Positions 33,101-43,256 of a stretch of DNA of 64,000 nt are shown here, in pieces. The notes below the pieces were generated by a model, which was given only the letters and a program-made list of their open reading frames with translations, was not told the DNA's origin and ran no database searches. The translations under genes and the position numbers were made by a program. The DNA comes from Carposina sasakii (Eukaryota > Arthropoda > Insecta > Lepidoptera > Carposinidae): NCBI GenBank assembly GCA_014607495.2, contig CP053159.1, forward strand, positions 13,833,501 through 13,897,500, read 5' to 3'. Position 1 is the first letter of the stretch. Each line of letters starts with the position of its first letter.

Positions 33101-35013
33101 CTAACCTACATTTACTAAATGAAATTATTGTCCCACTTGTGTTGTACTATGTTTATGGACGACCTATATCCCGTATCGGTAAATCGTCCTACTTTCTAAA
33201 GGGGGTAATAGCAACGGCTGTAACTGTGCACGATTTTACAGTTTTAAAATTTAATATTGCAAATTATATGAACACGTTAAATGCCGGAAACTTCAGGGAG
33301 CTTTCCGGAAATAAAGTCTGGTGAAATTTCTCACTAGGTATGCTCAGTGTGTATGCCATTGGAAAATTGCATAAGTAGGTAGTAGAAACGATTTATTATT
33401 CCACAGCTTATAATTTTTGAATAATTTACCTTTGTCGACCATGGAAAGGCTATTAAGCTACCCAGAACGAACACTCATAATGCCGCACTAGAAGGTGCCA
33501 GCTCATCGTTAGATCATTGACTGAAATGGCTTTTAAAAAATCAGGTGCGACGCCGGTATAATCACTCGAATGTTACCTAATCTGCATGTTATGCAGGTGG
33601 TGTGGGGTCGTCAACACCATTGATCGCGGGGGGTGGTAGGGTAGCGATAAGTGGCGAGTGTGAAGGAGTCTAGTGTCCCGTCGGTCGCGGCGGTAGACGG
33701 GCATGCCGCGGTGGTTCTGCTGCCCGCGGCCCGAGGTGGAGCCCGCGCCCCCGCCGCCCCTGGCACCCGACCTCGTCGCCGACCTACCCCCGCACACGCG
33801 GTAACTTCCGCCCATCCCTTACTTGCGCATAAACAAACAAACGCAGCGACGTAGTACGAATATTAAATATTTTTGTAATTTCAGAGATTCGAGCACCTAC
33901 ACCACAAAGGAAGCAGAAGTGAAACCTATTGCTGAAGACATCTTCGGTGAGCAGACCATAGTCGACATCCCCGCTGACGAAGTGGACGCGGCCCCACCGA
34001 CACCGGCACCTCGGTCACCCTCCATTCATGTAGAAGATTATTCTGAAAAGTCCATTCACGCGTCGACGTGTAGCATAGCGTCACAAAAGGACACGTCTCT
34101 AAAGAGCAACACGTCTAGTTTAAACGACCTTACAGGATTACAAAAATCACTATATGAGGAGCGAATAGATGCGCCGCCGGCTCCGCGTATACCGAGTAGA
34201 CATTCCACTCGATCAGTTGTATCTAAAAGTAGAAGCGCGTCTCCTAGTCCAATTAAGAGCCCGGATAAAAGCCGTAACGCGACTCCAGATCCTTGCAGCG
34301 ATGTGTACGCTCAGGAGTGCCAGAGGGATGTGCGGAGTGCGCTGGCTGAGTGCATCGTGCCGGCGAAGCATGAGGACTGGGAGCTAATCGTGAATGGGCT
34401 AGTGGAAACCGAACGACTTGCAGCGGATCCGGCAGCGCGGGCTCCGGCCGCTAGTTGGAAAGCATCAGCGAGAGCGGCCGCAGCGCACGTGCGGTCGCTG
34501 CGCTCTCGCGTAGCCAGAGCCGCTTGCTCAACACTAGGGACGATATTCGAGCACCGAGGTCGTGTTCTAGAATCGGAGATAGAGGAATGCACGATGGCCT
34601 TGCTGGATCGATGTGCAGATGTGAACCGATTTTTGAGGGCGGACGCGGCGACGGCGCTCGGACAAGTGGCGTGTGGAAGCAGCAGCGTTCGAGCGGGAGT
34701 CGCGTTGGCTAAGCGAGGATGTGCGCACCGCGCTGGGCCAGTCAGAGCGGCGGCTGCTCAAGCTCTAGCGAAATTAGTGGAGCATAATGGAGCTTCGCGG
34801 ATTATGGGCATGCATTCGGAGCCGCGGACGGTGGTCCTTCGAGCCGCCGGAGAGTTACTAGGCGACGCTAGCCCCGACACGAGAGTCCACGCTCGCCATC
34901 TGTGCCTTGCTTTATCCGATGATAACCGTTTCGAGCATCTCTTAAAGGATGCCATGACACCAACTCGTTATAAGTCTATTCAAAAATTTGTTGAAAAATT
35001 ACGATGTCGATAG
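27170..35013 (+). CDS. TOGARAM: TOGARAM-like TOG-array microtubule regulator
   Basis: Nine exons: 27170-28698, 28828-28969, 29059-29187, 29338-29541, 29932-30075, 30193-30248, 30334-30443, 30820-30883, 33885-35013. All junctions are GT-AG, phases agree, and the sum is 3507 nt (1168 aa). The start is the ATG at 27170 (ACCATGC context). Residues about 25-240 form a TOG domain with HEAT-like helices (WEVRLHALRVLADLLP, SSPNVRKAALDALKVF). The middle (exons 2-5) is a second helical array (AADLLHSMLLDAENVRKMGP). The C-terminal part of exon 9 is a last TOG (DVNRFLRADAATALGQVACG ... VLRAAGELLGDASPDTRVHA). Between them lie long acidic, Ser-rich linkers. TOGARAM/Crescerin proteins bind tubulin through TOG domains and shape axonemal microtubules in cilia; that role here comes from the family. 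The exact orthologue (TOGARAM1 or 2) is unresolved. Confidence 0.88.
29540..29802. mobile_element. MITE, ACAGGGTGTAACAAAA family, copy 4, at a splice donor
   Basis: It starts at or within a few bases of the exon 4 donor of the TOGARAM gene: GGGGTAAGGTTTAACAAAAG stands where the family has ACAGGGTGTAACAAAAAGGG. It continues with GGGTATGTTAAGCAAAAAGC and ends TTACGCCCTGT at 29802. The right end is typical and the left end has changed. Confidence 0.75.
30884..33884 (+). other. Intron 8 of the TOGARAM-like gene
   Basis: Three kilobases without an assigned exon except the candidate at 33703-33800. It contains a dispersed repeat fragment (about 31010-31140), a short tandem duplication of GGGTGATAACAACTTG-type sequence (about 32370 and 32448, with ATTGTTACAACAAGTAG), and otherwise AT-rich unassigned DNA. 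Confidence 0.5.
33703..33800 (+). other. Candidate alternative first exon of the TOGARAM-like gene
   Basis: A GC-rich island (about 33600-33800) in an otherwise AT-rich intron holds the ATG at 33703. The frame reads MPRWFCCPRPEVEPAPPPPL and stays open to GCG|GTAACT at 33801. Splicing to exon 9 at 33885 keeps the frame, since both leave a two-base remainder. The result would be an isoform with only the C-terminal TOG region. The donor GTAACT is weak, and an opposite-strand frame is also open here, so GC bias alone could explain the signal. Confidence 0.3.
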
Positions 35014-36916
35014 TGTAAGCATAGTGCAATTTCAGTAACTTGATTACTTGTGATTTTTAAATAGAAATTTAGTATGTACCTACTGAATAGTAAATTTCAT
35101 GAAGATTAATTTTATTATCTATTAAATTGTGGATGATGTGAACTCTATGGCTTCGGTCTTTTAAAATCAGCGATTTTTTTTTCTGAAAAATCGAAACTAG
35201 TTTTCCTGACTGAGTCTTGCAAAAGGTATTTTTGTAACGCGGCAACGGTAAAAGTTGCAGTTTTCATTGTACCTACTGAGGTAGGTACTTACTTAAAAAG
35301 TTTTACTGTTATCCTCCCATGGAGTGAACTTTAATACATAACGTTGATAATTTATTATTTGTAAGATTTTATGGAGGATGTATTAAATACACTATTCAAT
35401 AATATAATTTGTTTAATGATTTCCTTCATGGCTTTGGAAAAGAAAAGGAGGGTTGTGGATTTGGATCCAAGGATGAAGTTGCAGACAGAGAAAATAGGGG
35501 TACTTAAAATCAATGGTACTTACCAATAAACTGAAGGGGTACCGATCAAACCAACCAAAATAATACCTAACTTGGACAAAATAGGTCATAGTCTGAACAA
35601 CTCTGAACAGAAATCTCTACCACATCTACTTGCTACATACAAACGTAGTTAAATCAGTGATATACACAGTGTACATACCGAATTAAGTAATGGGTGTATT
35701 TTACTATATAGGTATTACGAGTATGTCCTTCAATTGTCCTTATTTTATAGACCCACGCTCACTTGTCTGTTACTTGACTGACACCACAAGACGAAGACCA
35801 ATTAATTATTCAACTCCTCTTGATTGATGTTGCCGTGTCCTTGAAATTATTTATTGGGCCAAGTAGATTTTATTATGCCACCTAACACCTACTAGGTAAA
35901 ATTTGCCTACCTATATCTACTAAAATTCATTTATGGATCTTCTTGTATTATCGCATGGTCAATCTATACCAGCCTTTCCCAATGGGCGCTGCAGGCCTAA
36001 AGGCAGTGGCGTCCTAAAGGGGGTCGGTAAGAGACCCAGAAAAGGCGCTAAATAATATTTTATTCTCAAAGTGGGCAGTAGACAAAATAAGTTTGGGAAC
36101 CCCTATATGATAAACCGATTTTTCGACAAATAGCCTGTCAAAATACGATAAATATAGCCGCAATGTTGAATTTGTAGAGACGATACGATATCCACGATCA
36201 TCGATCCACGGTCATGCTAGGGAGGCAGGTCTATACAATTAGATAGGGAACCTCTCATATAGGGTGTAGTGTAGTCAATTCTAAACGAATTAATATTCGA
36301 AGAGTGAATAAATCCCTTTTTCATTCGTAATGGATTTGAAGCTATCATTTTACCCATATAAAAATATCTAAATTATTCTATATATCTAAATATCTAAATT
36401 ATATATACTCGTACGTTCATATACACAAGGCTGTGTTGCTGAAATAAGGTAGAACTGAACTGCAGCATCATAAAGAATATCCCATAGCTGCTTTTAGCAA
36501 AGTTGTTAACCTGAGACAATGCCCGAGTTCCTTAGTAGACTCTTACGACATGCACAGAAAGAGAGGCTGATGTTTTCTAGTAAAGCCCTGCATCCGCACA
36601 AAAAACGCTGGCTATCGTGATAGTGGAATACCCACAAGGTCATAAAGCCTCCGTTCCATGCACCGAGATGATCTACTTACACTCTGACTAACAATCACAA
36701 ACCATCTAGAATGAAATGTCATAAAAGTCCAGATCGTGTCAAAATTGACAACACAATCAAAAACACAACAAAGGTGTACTCCAAACTTTACAATGGAGTT
36801 ATTCTAAAAAAAACAGTCTTTGCAATGATTCTACTTTATGCACCAATATTCTCGACATCCCCTTTTAAAACTCACAAAAAAACTGTAATTACAACAGCCA
36901 GTTATGTCTAGAAGGG
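35014..36916. other. Intergenic between the TOGARAM-like and TLC genes
   Basis: AT-rich. It holds the 3' UTR of the TOGARAM-like gene; AATAAA occurs near 35524. The dispersed word GAGTTCCTTAGTAGACTCTT followed by ACGACATGCAC lies near 36528. No gene was recognised. Confidence 0.45.
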
Positions 36917-39852
36917 ATGTATGTACCCTCGCCTGAACTATCTGCTCGCGTGTTAATAAAACTATGTTCCTTTCTCTTCTGGGGCGCACTGTACGTTTAT
37001 TGCTCAGTTGTAGACCCTCGGGCGACTGAAGAATGGAAGTCAAGGATCATAACCCTCCTCCATGGGAGTGTGGCTAGCTTGGGAGGGCTGGCGCAGTGTG
37101 GGGTATTCTCCATTAGCGTGGCTCGTCTTTCGAGTAAGTTCGAAAAACTGATGAAAAGTCGAAAAACTTAATATGGGCAGAGACTAGTTATTTGTAAGGC
37201 TCACAATCGATGATGTGGGTTAGCATACACACAATATACCTTGTCCTAACACATTGCAGCAAAAATAATGCCATGGCACTACGCCCTCATGGTATGGTCC
37301 TGGGGTTACTTCGCTTTCGACCTCCTATGGTGCGTGATCTACTGGACGCACCACTACCTAATCCTGGTGCACCACATGAGCGCTCTCCTGGCTATCACGC
37401 TATACATGAATAAGGACTATACGGGATGCACCTTTTCATGTACGCTGCTCATGATGGAAATCACTAATCCACTATTGCAAACGCGATGGTAAGTAGAAAC
37501 GATTTTATATGATAATCACGAAAAAGAAGCTAAAAGATTTACATTAATTGAAGTGTTGGTTTGAGTAAATTAGTGTGGGTGTGCGTGTTTCGATAGCGAG
37601 TTCAGTCAGGTAGTACAGCTGAGCTGTATCGGCTGAGCTAATATCCATGGAGCTAATTGATGTTCTCGTATGGTCAGACATCGGTACTGTCGTAGGATAG
37701 TACACAAAAGATGGTTCTTCTGACAAAGCTTCTACTTATCACCGTATAATTTCAAAATACCTTCTACATAAGGTTGTGACTGATCCAATGGCATTGTTTA
37801 TCGTTTTCAATTCAAGAGAGGTTTTTCATCGCAATGTTTACTCCAAACGGGCACATTTATTTGCACATTTGTTACACCTTGACTGACCCAAAGGTCCAAT
37901 TTGCGACAAGCTTGATTACAATAAATGCTCGCATCGAGCACTAAAGTTATACTTATACCCACAGTACAAAGGTTCCCGTCACTGGCATAGCCAACGTTAA
38001 AATATTGGCAAATGTCCTTCCGTCATAAATTCATTTTCCAGGTTCCTCAAACAAGCGGGAATGGATAAGACACTAGCATTCTACGTAATAGAAATTTCGT
38101 ATCTCGTGCTGTTCTTTTTCATTCGGGGAGTTCTTGGCTCGTGTCTTGTGGTCAAAGTGTTGCTCTCAGACTTCTTTGATATGGAAGGGAAGATCATCTG
38201 TGTGATATTCTACTTCGTCTCTGTTGGCTTGATGTACCAAATCGCTGGATACATCTTCTATCAGTATAAGAATCAAATCGTAAGTACGTATTTATTTTTG
38301 CATTTTTAACACTACGAGTATGTACTAGTAATTAAACTTCTTTTGCGTAGTAATATTTACGGAAAATGCTCTCCACACAGATTACCCCCTAACATCTCTG
38401 GTGATCTGTGGCTCTCCACTAATATTTTTTTAACTAAATGTATATGCCTGTATACTTATTCAAATCATCTTTTAAAGTAGAGCCCGCAGAGTAGAGTTTA
38501 ATCGCCAGGCATGGGGTCCTGCCCGTGGGTATCGTACGAGGCGGTTAAGGGTCTCCTGGAGGTGGGCAGCAGCCGTGCTGACAACATAGTTCAAAAATCA
38601 TACTGCGGTCACCAGCTCGCCTGCCCAGTGTGGTGACTATGGGCAAAACCACGGCAGTAGTATTAGCCTTGTGGCGTGCCCTGCTGGGGTAGGCATACGT
38701 CCAGCAGTGGACTGCAATAGGCTGAAGAGGAAGAGCCCGATTCATGATAAAAGCTAGAGGCCTTCAAAACCAACATTTTTTGTATGCAGTGAAACAGAAA
38801 ATGTGGTCATAACGCCTTCATCCATCGGAACTATATGGGGAAACGCACAATTACTGCCTATTATAGGTACCTATCTAATTTTTACTTTTAAGGGAGGCCT
38901 ATGGTCAGCAGTGGACTTCCCAAGGCTGAGAATGATGACGATATCTACTTTTACAATACCTATTTATTTATTCAAGTAATTGGCTATGCCGCAGGGATTT
39001 TTTAGTTGCGACATAATATCGTGTGACGGTGCGCTATCCGTTATTTTATAACATGGGAGTAAGTAGGCTTTTGCATGCATGGTCTCGACATGCGACTATA
39101 TGGGTGGGTGCACTGCTCGGAGGAAACTGTACGAGGAGGTGCGATAACCATGTCGCACTAAAACCGTCAACCGTAGTCTAGGAAGCGCAGAAGTACACAA
39201 ATATTTGCCTATAAGTACCCTTCTGCCCATCACCCGCGAAACGTAACACCATGGACTTGGAGGTATGAAAGAATCTTTATATACCTCCATGGGTTAACAC
39301 TTTGTCTATCGAAAAAACGTTGTTAGACCCTCCTCTGAGGTAAGCACGAACCTTTTTGCACGGCGTAACGCTAGCGTCTCGCTAGCAAAATATATGTGAT
39401 TTCACAGTTTGACGATAGCGTTACGGATTATCGAGAGCTTCGTGCTTACCCCTCTGTTCATCTTTGCGTAGTTGTTCGCCGATTATTCGGTAGTAATTAA
39501 AACGTTACCTATGTAAACTGTGAAACTGTAGATATGTGTTAACAACTTATATCGGTCTCGGGACTTACGACCATGTAACATTACCTATTATTTGATCAAC
39601 ACGATAGAAGTTCGTCATCGATATGTTTGATTTTTTTTTATTATTATTTTATTATGTTTGATCTAGTAGCAACTTTATTTTTTCGCGCGTTCATTAAATT
39701 TCATGTAGGTGGGAATATTGCGTCATCGAACAGCAATGTAACAGACATTGTCTTAGCACCCTCATCTTACATTTAAATGTTCCTAATTGTTTCAGGGCGA
39801 CTTTACCGACTTTTTGGACGAGATGGGAATTATCTTAAACGATATAATGTAA
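36917..39852 (+). CDS. TLCD5: TLC-domain protein, TLCD5/TMEM136-like
   Basis: Four exons: 36917-37133, 37260-37488, 38042-38279 and 39796-39852. Phases agree and the total is 741 nt, 246 aa, close to the ~245 aa of vertebrate TMEM136. Exon 1 has a hydrophobic N-terminus and RIITLLHGSVASLGGLAQ. Exon 2 holds WGYFAFDLLWC and the TLC-core HHYLILVHHMSALLAI. The exon 2-3 junction gives the family signature MEITNPLLQTRWFLKQAG. Exons 2-3 contain several further membrane helices. TLC proteins are multi-pass membrane proteins, some linked to lipid synthesis or membrane composition. The function of TLCD5 itself is poorly known, so none is claimed. A short last exon encodes GDFTDFLDEMGIILNDIM. AATAAA follows at 39888. 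Upstream in-frame starts are not excluded. Confidence 0.87.
38487..38740 (+). mobile_element. SINE-like element or LINE 3' tail in TLC intron 3
   Basis: It contains CGTGGGTATCGTACGAGGCG, CTGCGGTCACCAGCTCGCCT and GCCTTGTGGCGTGCCCTGCT and ends CCAGCAGTGGACTGCAATAG GCTGA. Copies lie at 49573-49812 (inverted, nearly full), 47655-47732 and 53290-53375 (inverted, 3' ends only). Confidence 0.65.
38888..38945 (+). mobile_element. Short SINE-D 3' fragment
   Basis: GGGAGGCCTATGGTCAGCAG then TGGACTTCCCAAGGCTGAGA and ATGATGACGAT matches the 3' part of the repeat at 57455-57545 and 42145-42290 (inverted). Confidence 0.5.
39338..39452. mobile_element. Small MITE with GGTAAGCACGAA termini
   Basis: GAGGTAAGCACGAACCTTTT opens the block and GAGCTTCGTGCTTACC closes it in inverted orientation. 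CGTAACGCTAGCGTC and GACGATAGCGTTACG form a second, inner inverted pair. About 115 bp, non-coding, in TLC intron 3. Confidence 0.6.
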
Positions 39853-39887
39853 CGAACCTGTGGCCCCCTATTACAGAGAGTTGTGAC

Positions 39888-39893
39888 AATAAA
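39888..39893 (+). terminator. Poly(A) signal of the TLC gene
   Basis: AATAAA 36 bases after the stop codon, followed by AT-rich sequence. Confidence 0.7.
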
Positions 39894-40512
39894 ACAAATT
39901 AAATTACATTACAAGTCTTTTTACTGTATGTATGTTTCTAAAACTTAGAACAATTAATCAAGTGGAGGTGCAAAGCTCACTTTTTATTATTAAATGTAAT
40001 CCAGTATGATAGCTTGCTACCTGCAAATACTGTAACTGTCATAGATGAGCTATTATCTTTGATATTATGCATATATTGCTGATAGACATATATGCAATGT
40101 AATAGAATGTCTAACATTCATTACCATCTTATATGTATGTAGTCACGCTGCCTAATATAAAATAATATAGTTTCATTTCAAGAATCATTTACACAAAATG
40201 ATTTATGTTCTTTATACTGTAGCTTGGTTACTTCTAGATATTTTAAAACTAGCTGATGCATAATTGCTTAATTGCATACTCTGTTGTATAGTAAAAAATA
40301 CATTACTTTTGTCTTCTTGTCTAAAAAAAACAGCTTATATTACATAGTCGGTTCTTTTTGTAAGAGCATTAGAAAAACATGTTATTTCAGAAGTATGAAA
40401 GGTATTTTATCTCGTACATACATACTTATACCCATCATGTCAAATTAGAATGTCTTACAAATAAGTAACATAATAAAAATGAGATAAAATTCAATTATTC
40501 CTATACTAATTA

Positions 40513-40917
40513 CAGTAGAAACCCGATTATCCTGCCTTTAGTTATCCTGATTCACGATTATCCGGACTACCAACTGCGGCCAATTTCTTATTAGATATTT
40601 ATTATTATATGTAGGTACCTACAAATTAATTTATGTAAGCATGAACTTGTCGGAATATCTCGCCCGCTCCAACAATATTCGCATTGACACGTCACTGCAT
40701 TGACATATCAAAATTCCTTTAAAAAATTATTTCGTATGAATTTGACAACAATCAGTTAATTTTGTACAATTTTTGCTATCGCATTAATAATAAACACATA
40801 ACATGATGTAAGTACTACATATCATATATATGCACAAAACTGCTTTTCTCTATCAGGATATTTGATTATCCGAATGCCTATTGGCATCAATAAGTCCGGT
40901 TAATCAAGTTTCTAGTG
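40513..40917. mobile_element. Tigger-like MITE with TA duplication
   Basis: CAGTAGAAACCCGATTATCC at the left and, inverted, CACTAGAAACTTGATTAACC at the right, flanked by TA on both sides (40511-40512 and 40918-40919). The 405-bp element contains repeated GATTATCC words and no ORF. It lies between the convergent 3' ends of the TLC and RBM7-like genes, only 69 bases from the RBM7-like stop codon. Confidence 0.8.
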
Positions 40918-40952
40918 TAAGTGCTTTAGTGTGGTATAACATAGTAGAGGAC

Positions 40953-40958
40953 TTTATT
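40953..40958 (-). terminator. Poly(A) signal of the RBM7-like gene
   Basis: AATAAA on the minus strand, 28 bases past the stop. The mRNA should therefore end at, or just inside, the MITE at 40513-40917. Confidence 0.6.
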
Positions 40959-40985
40959 TTGCAATTTATAAGCATAAGATTTAAA

Positions 40986-41700
40986 TCAGTCCCTCCTGTA
41001 GTTCCCTCTATGATTTCTCCTGTCACGCCAGCTTCCAGAAGAATGCTTACTCCTGCTGTTTTTCTGACTATGACTGGACCTGTGATCATCCCTAGCATGC
41101 ATATTGTCTTGTGGCCTATAGGGATGGTGTCTACGACTCCAGTTCCCTTGTAAACTTGCTTGCACAAGTTTGTTATTCAAATCATGACCTTGTCGAGGAC
41201 AATTTAGCATGGCATAATCATCTTTAAGCCTATCCGTTAATTCAGCAAATTGTTTAACAACATTAGGTTGGTGTTGAAAGTCTATTGGAGGTTCAGGTCC
41301 ATAGCATCGTATGGGTGGTGGTAAAAGAGCCAAACGACCGCGGCATTGTAAACTTAAGGTTCTGTGATATAATGAAGTACCGCGAAACAAGTTTATAGCA
41401 TAGGCAACAGATACCTCATGGCTGTATGTAATGAAACCGAAATTCTTTTGTCTTCCATCTCGGTCACGGGCTATTCTAACTTTTTCCAGCGGTCCAGCCT
41501 GTAAAGTTAATAACGACAATAGAAATATAACCAATAATAACAACTATAATCTCCAATAGGTTCTAATTATGAAAATAATACTCTATTTACGCTGGTCGGT
41601 TCAAAATCATACTTACTTGCAGGAACAACTCATATAGGAGTTCCTCTGTGACTTGTTCAGGCAAATTGCCACACCAAAGTGTTTTGTTATCATCTTCCAT
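40986..41700 (-). CDS. RBM7: RRM protein, RBM7-like
   Basis: Two exons on the minus strand: 41700-41617 (MEDDNKTLWCGNLPEQVTEE...FLQ, donor GTAAGT) and 41498-40986, phase 0 across the junction; 597 nt, 198 aa. A single RRM covers about residues 7-85: RNP2 is LWCGNL (8-13) and RNP1 is KNFGFITY (46-53). AGPLEKVRIARDRDG after the junction and the short basic, His/Ser/Arg-rich tail (SRSKHSSGSWRDRRNHRGN) match RBM7/RBM11. RBM7 is the RNA-binding subunit of the nuclear exosome targeting complex with MTR4 and ZCCHC8; that role is family knowledge. Human RBM7 is longer (about 266 aa), so the tail here is short. Upstream sequence at 41701-42140 should hold the promoter. Confidence 0.85.
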
Positions 41701-42144
41701 TATGTGAGTATTGATATAAAGTCACGTAAGAGAATAATTAATATTAAATATTAACAAATAATTTACACGATTTACACTGAAAAAAAATGCTGCTTTTTGC
41801 CGATTTGTTTTGACATTTTGTCTATTTTATGTCAATAATTGAAAGAAAGGTATCCATACAGCCATGTCTGAAACAATTATTTCTGTTAACTGTGATTGTC
41901 TATTTTGTTTGTATTGCCTCTATTAATTTTATTAATAAAAATATTTATATCCATAAACTACTACCTTGTATAATAAATCTATGATAACAACCCATTTAAA
42001 AACCATGCCTGTAATACAATCATTATGACAAAATTGGAAGTTTTGAAAAATATAAAAGTCCATTACGTAGTGAATCAGTTAACATAAATGTTCGTAAAAT
42101 AATATTATCTTCAGGGACTTGGTACATACTAATACTTTCATCAT

Positions 42145-42290
42145 CATCATTTACAGCCCTGAGAAGTCCACTGTTGGACATAGGCCTCCCCCAACAACCT
42201 CCACTCCGACCGGTCGGAAGCAGCCTGGAGCCAACCGACGCCCGCAACCTTGGCCAGGTCATCCGTCCACCTCGCGGGTGGCCTCCCCAC
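42145..42290 (-). mobile_element. SINE-D copy (inverted)
   Basis: Begins TCATCATCATTTACAGCCCT and continues GAAGTCCACTGTTGGACATA, GGCCTCCCCCAACAACCTCC and CGACCGGTCGGAAGCAGCC. The plus-strand counterpart at 57455-57545 ends in (ATG)n, so the trinucleotide run is the 3' tail of the element. Confidence 0.65.
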
Positions 42291-42478
42291 TAATACTTTA
42301 TTATTTTATATTTGTATAATATGTTATTATTTTGCATTCGACGACGTGAAGTGAAGGAGAAAGTTGTGGGCAACAGCCATAGAAATGTATACAGAGGAGA
42401 TATCAAATCCCTGGCAACAGCTATTTCATTATATAGTCTGATTTCAATATCTAAAGATATGGCTGTACGCCATAATAG

Positions 42479-42836
42479 CGGTGATAGCCCAATGGTTAAG
42501 ACGTGCGCCTTTCAGTCGGGAGGCATGAGTTCGATCCCAGTCACGGGCCTGTACCACTGAATTTATTACATGTACGGATTTTTCTAAAAATTGACACTTT
42601 TTTATACCCATAGAAAATCCCTGGTTATACCCGAGAAGGATTGACATAGAATAGACAAAATGTTCAGTTGGCATTTGTTTTTACACGATTTAGTAAAAAC
42701 AAATGCCAAAACCAGTGACGTGATTATAAATTCATCTAAGGCCAAACCTTTGGCAATATGAGTTTTGAAAGAAACCATATTGCGCCGACCCCATAAATAA
42801 TGGGATAAGGGCTGGAAGATGATGATGGCTGTACAG
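42479..42836 (+). mobile_element. tRNA-derived SINE (GTGATAGCCCARTGG family), copy 1
   Basis: GGTGATAGCCCAATGGTTAA resembles a pol III A box and GTTCGATCCCA the B box, 40 bases apart as in a tRNA. The tRNA-like part is followed by GGGCCTGTACCACTGAATTT. The 3' half (from about 42730) has CATATTGCGCCGACCCCATA and ends in GATGATGATGG. Either one diverged SINE or two fused pieces. Confidence 0.65.
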
Positions 42837-43256
42837 CATAATTCTGTTGGTTGTCTTGCTTGTTCATAAAAAAAATACGATAACAAAAAATAACCTCTTT
42901 TTTTCTTTCGACAATGGCTGTATGGGTTTTAATTCCCCTTGCCTTTCCTTCGGGATAAACAAATTTAAAAAAAATATATTTTTCTTTCGCTCGTGCGTGG
43001 GGTTATTTTTATTTGGAAATTAAATCTATATATATTCTGTGTTCTATTCGTCAGAAATAATGTTATAAACACAAATTATAAAGTAATTCCAACGTTATAA
43101 TAGTGTTAACACATTGGATAAAGTATAATAATGTGTCATGTATGTATTCAAAATAAAAAATCTGGTATAATTTCTTGTTAATCTCAAATATTCGTTACTA
43201 CGTAAAAGTTTGGACTTCTTTAAGGTTAAAATCCGAGCCTCTCTTTCACCATCACC

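Noticed and set aside
33573..33815. Minus-strand Gly/Arg-rich frame
   Set aside because: GC-rich island with open frames on both strands; the plus-strand frame has the better splice logic with exon 9.
42479..42560. Possible tRNA gene (GTTCGATCCC B box after GTGATAGCCCAATGG)
   Set aside because: tRNA-like head of a SINE; a second copy with an (ATC)n tail lies at 56309-56652.
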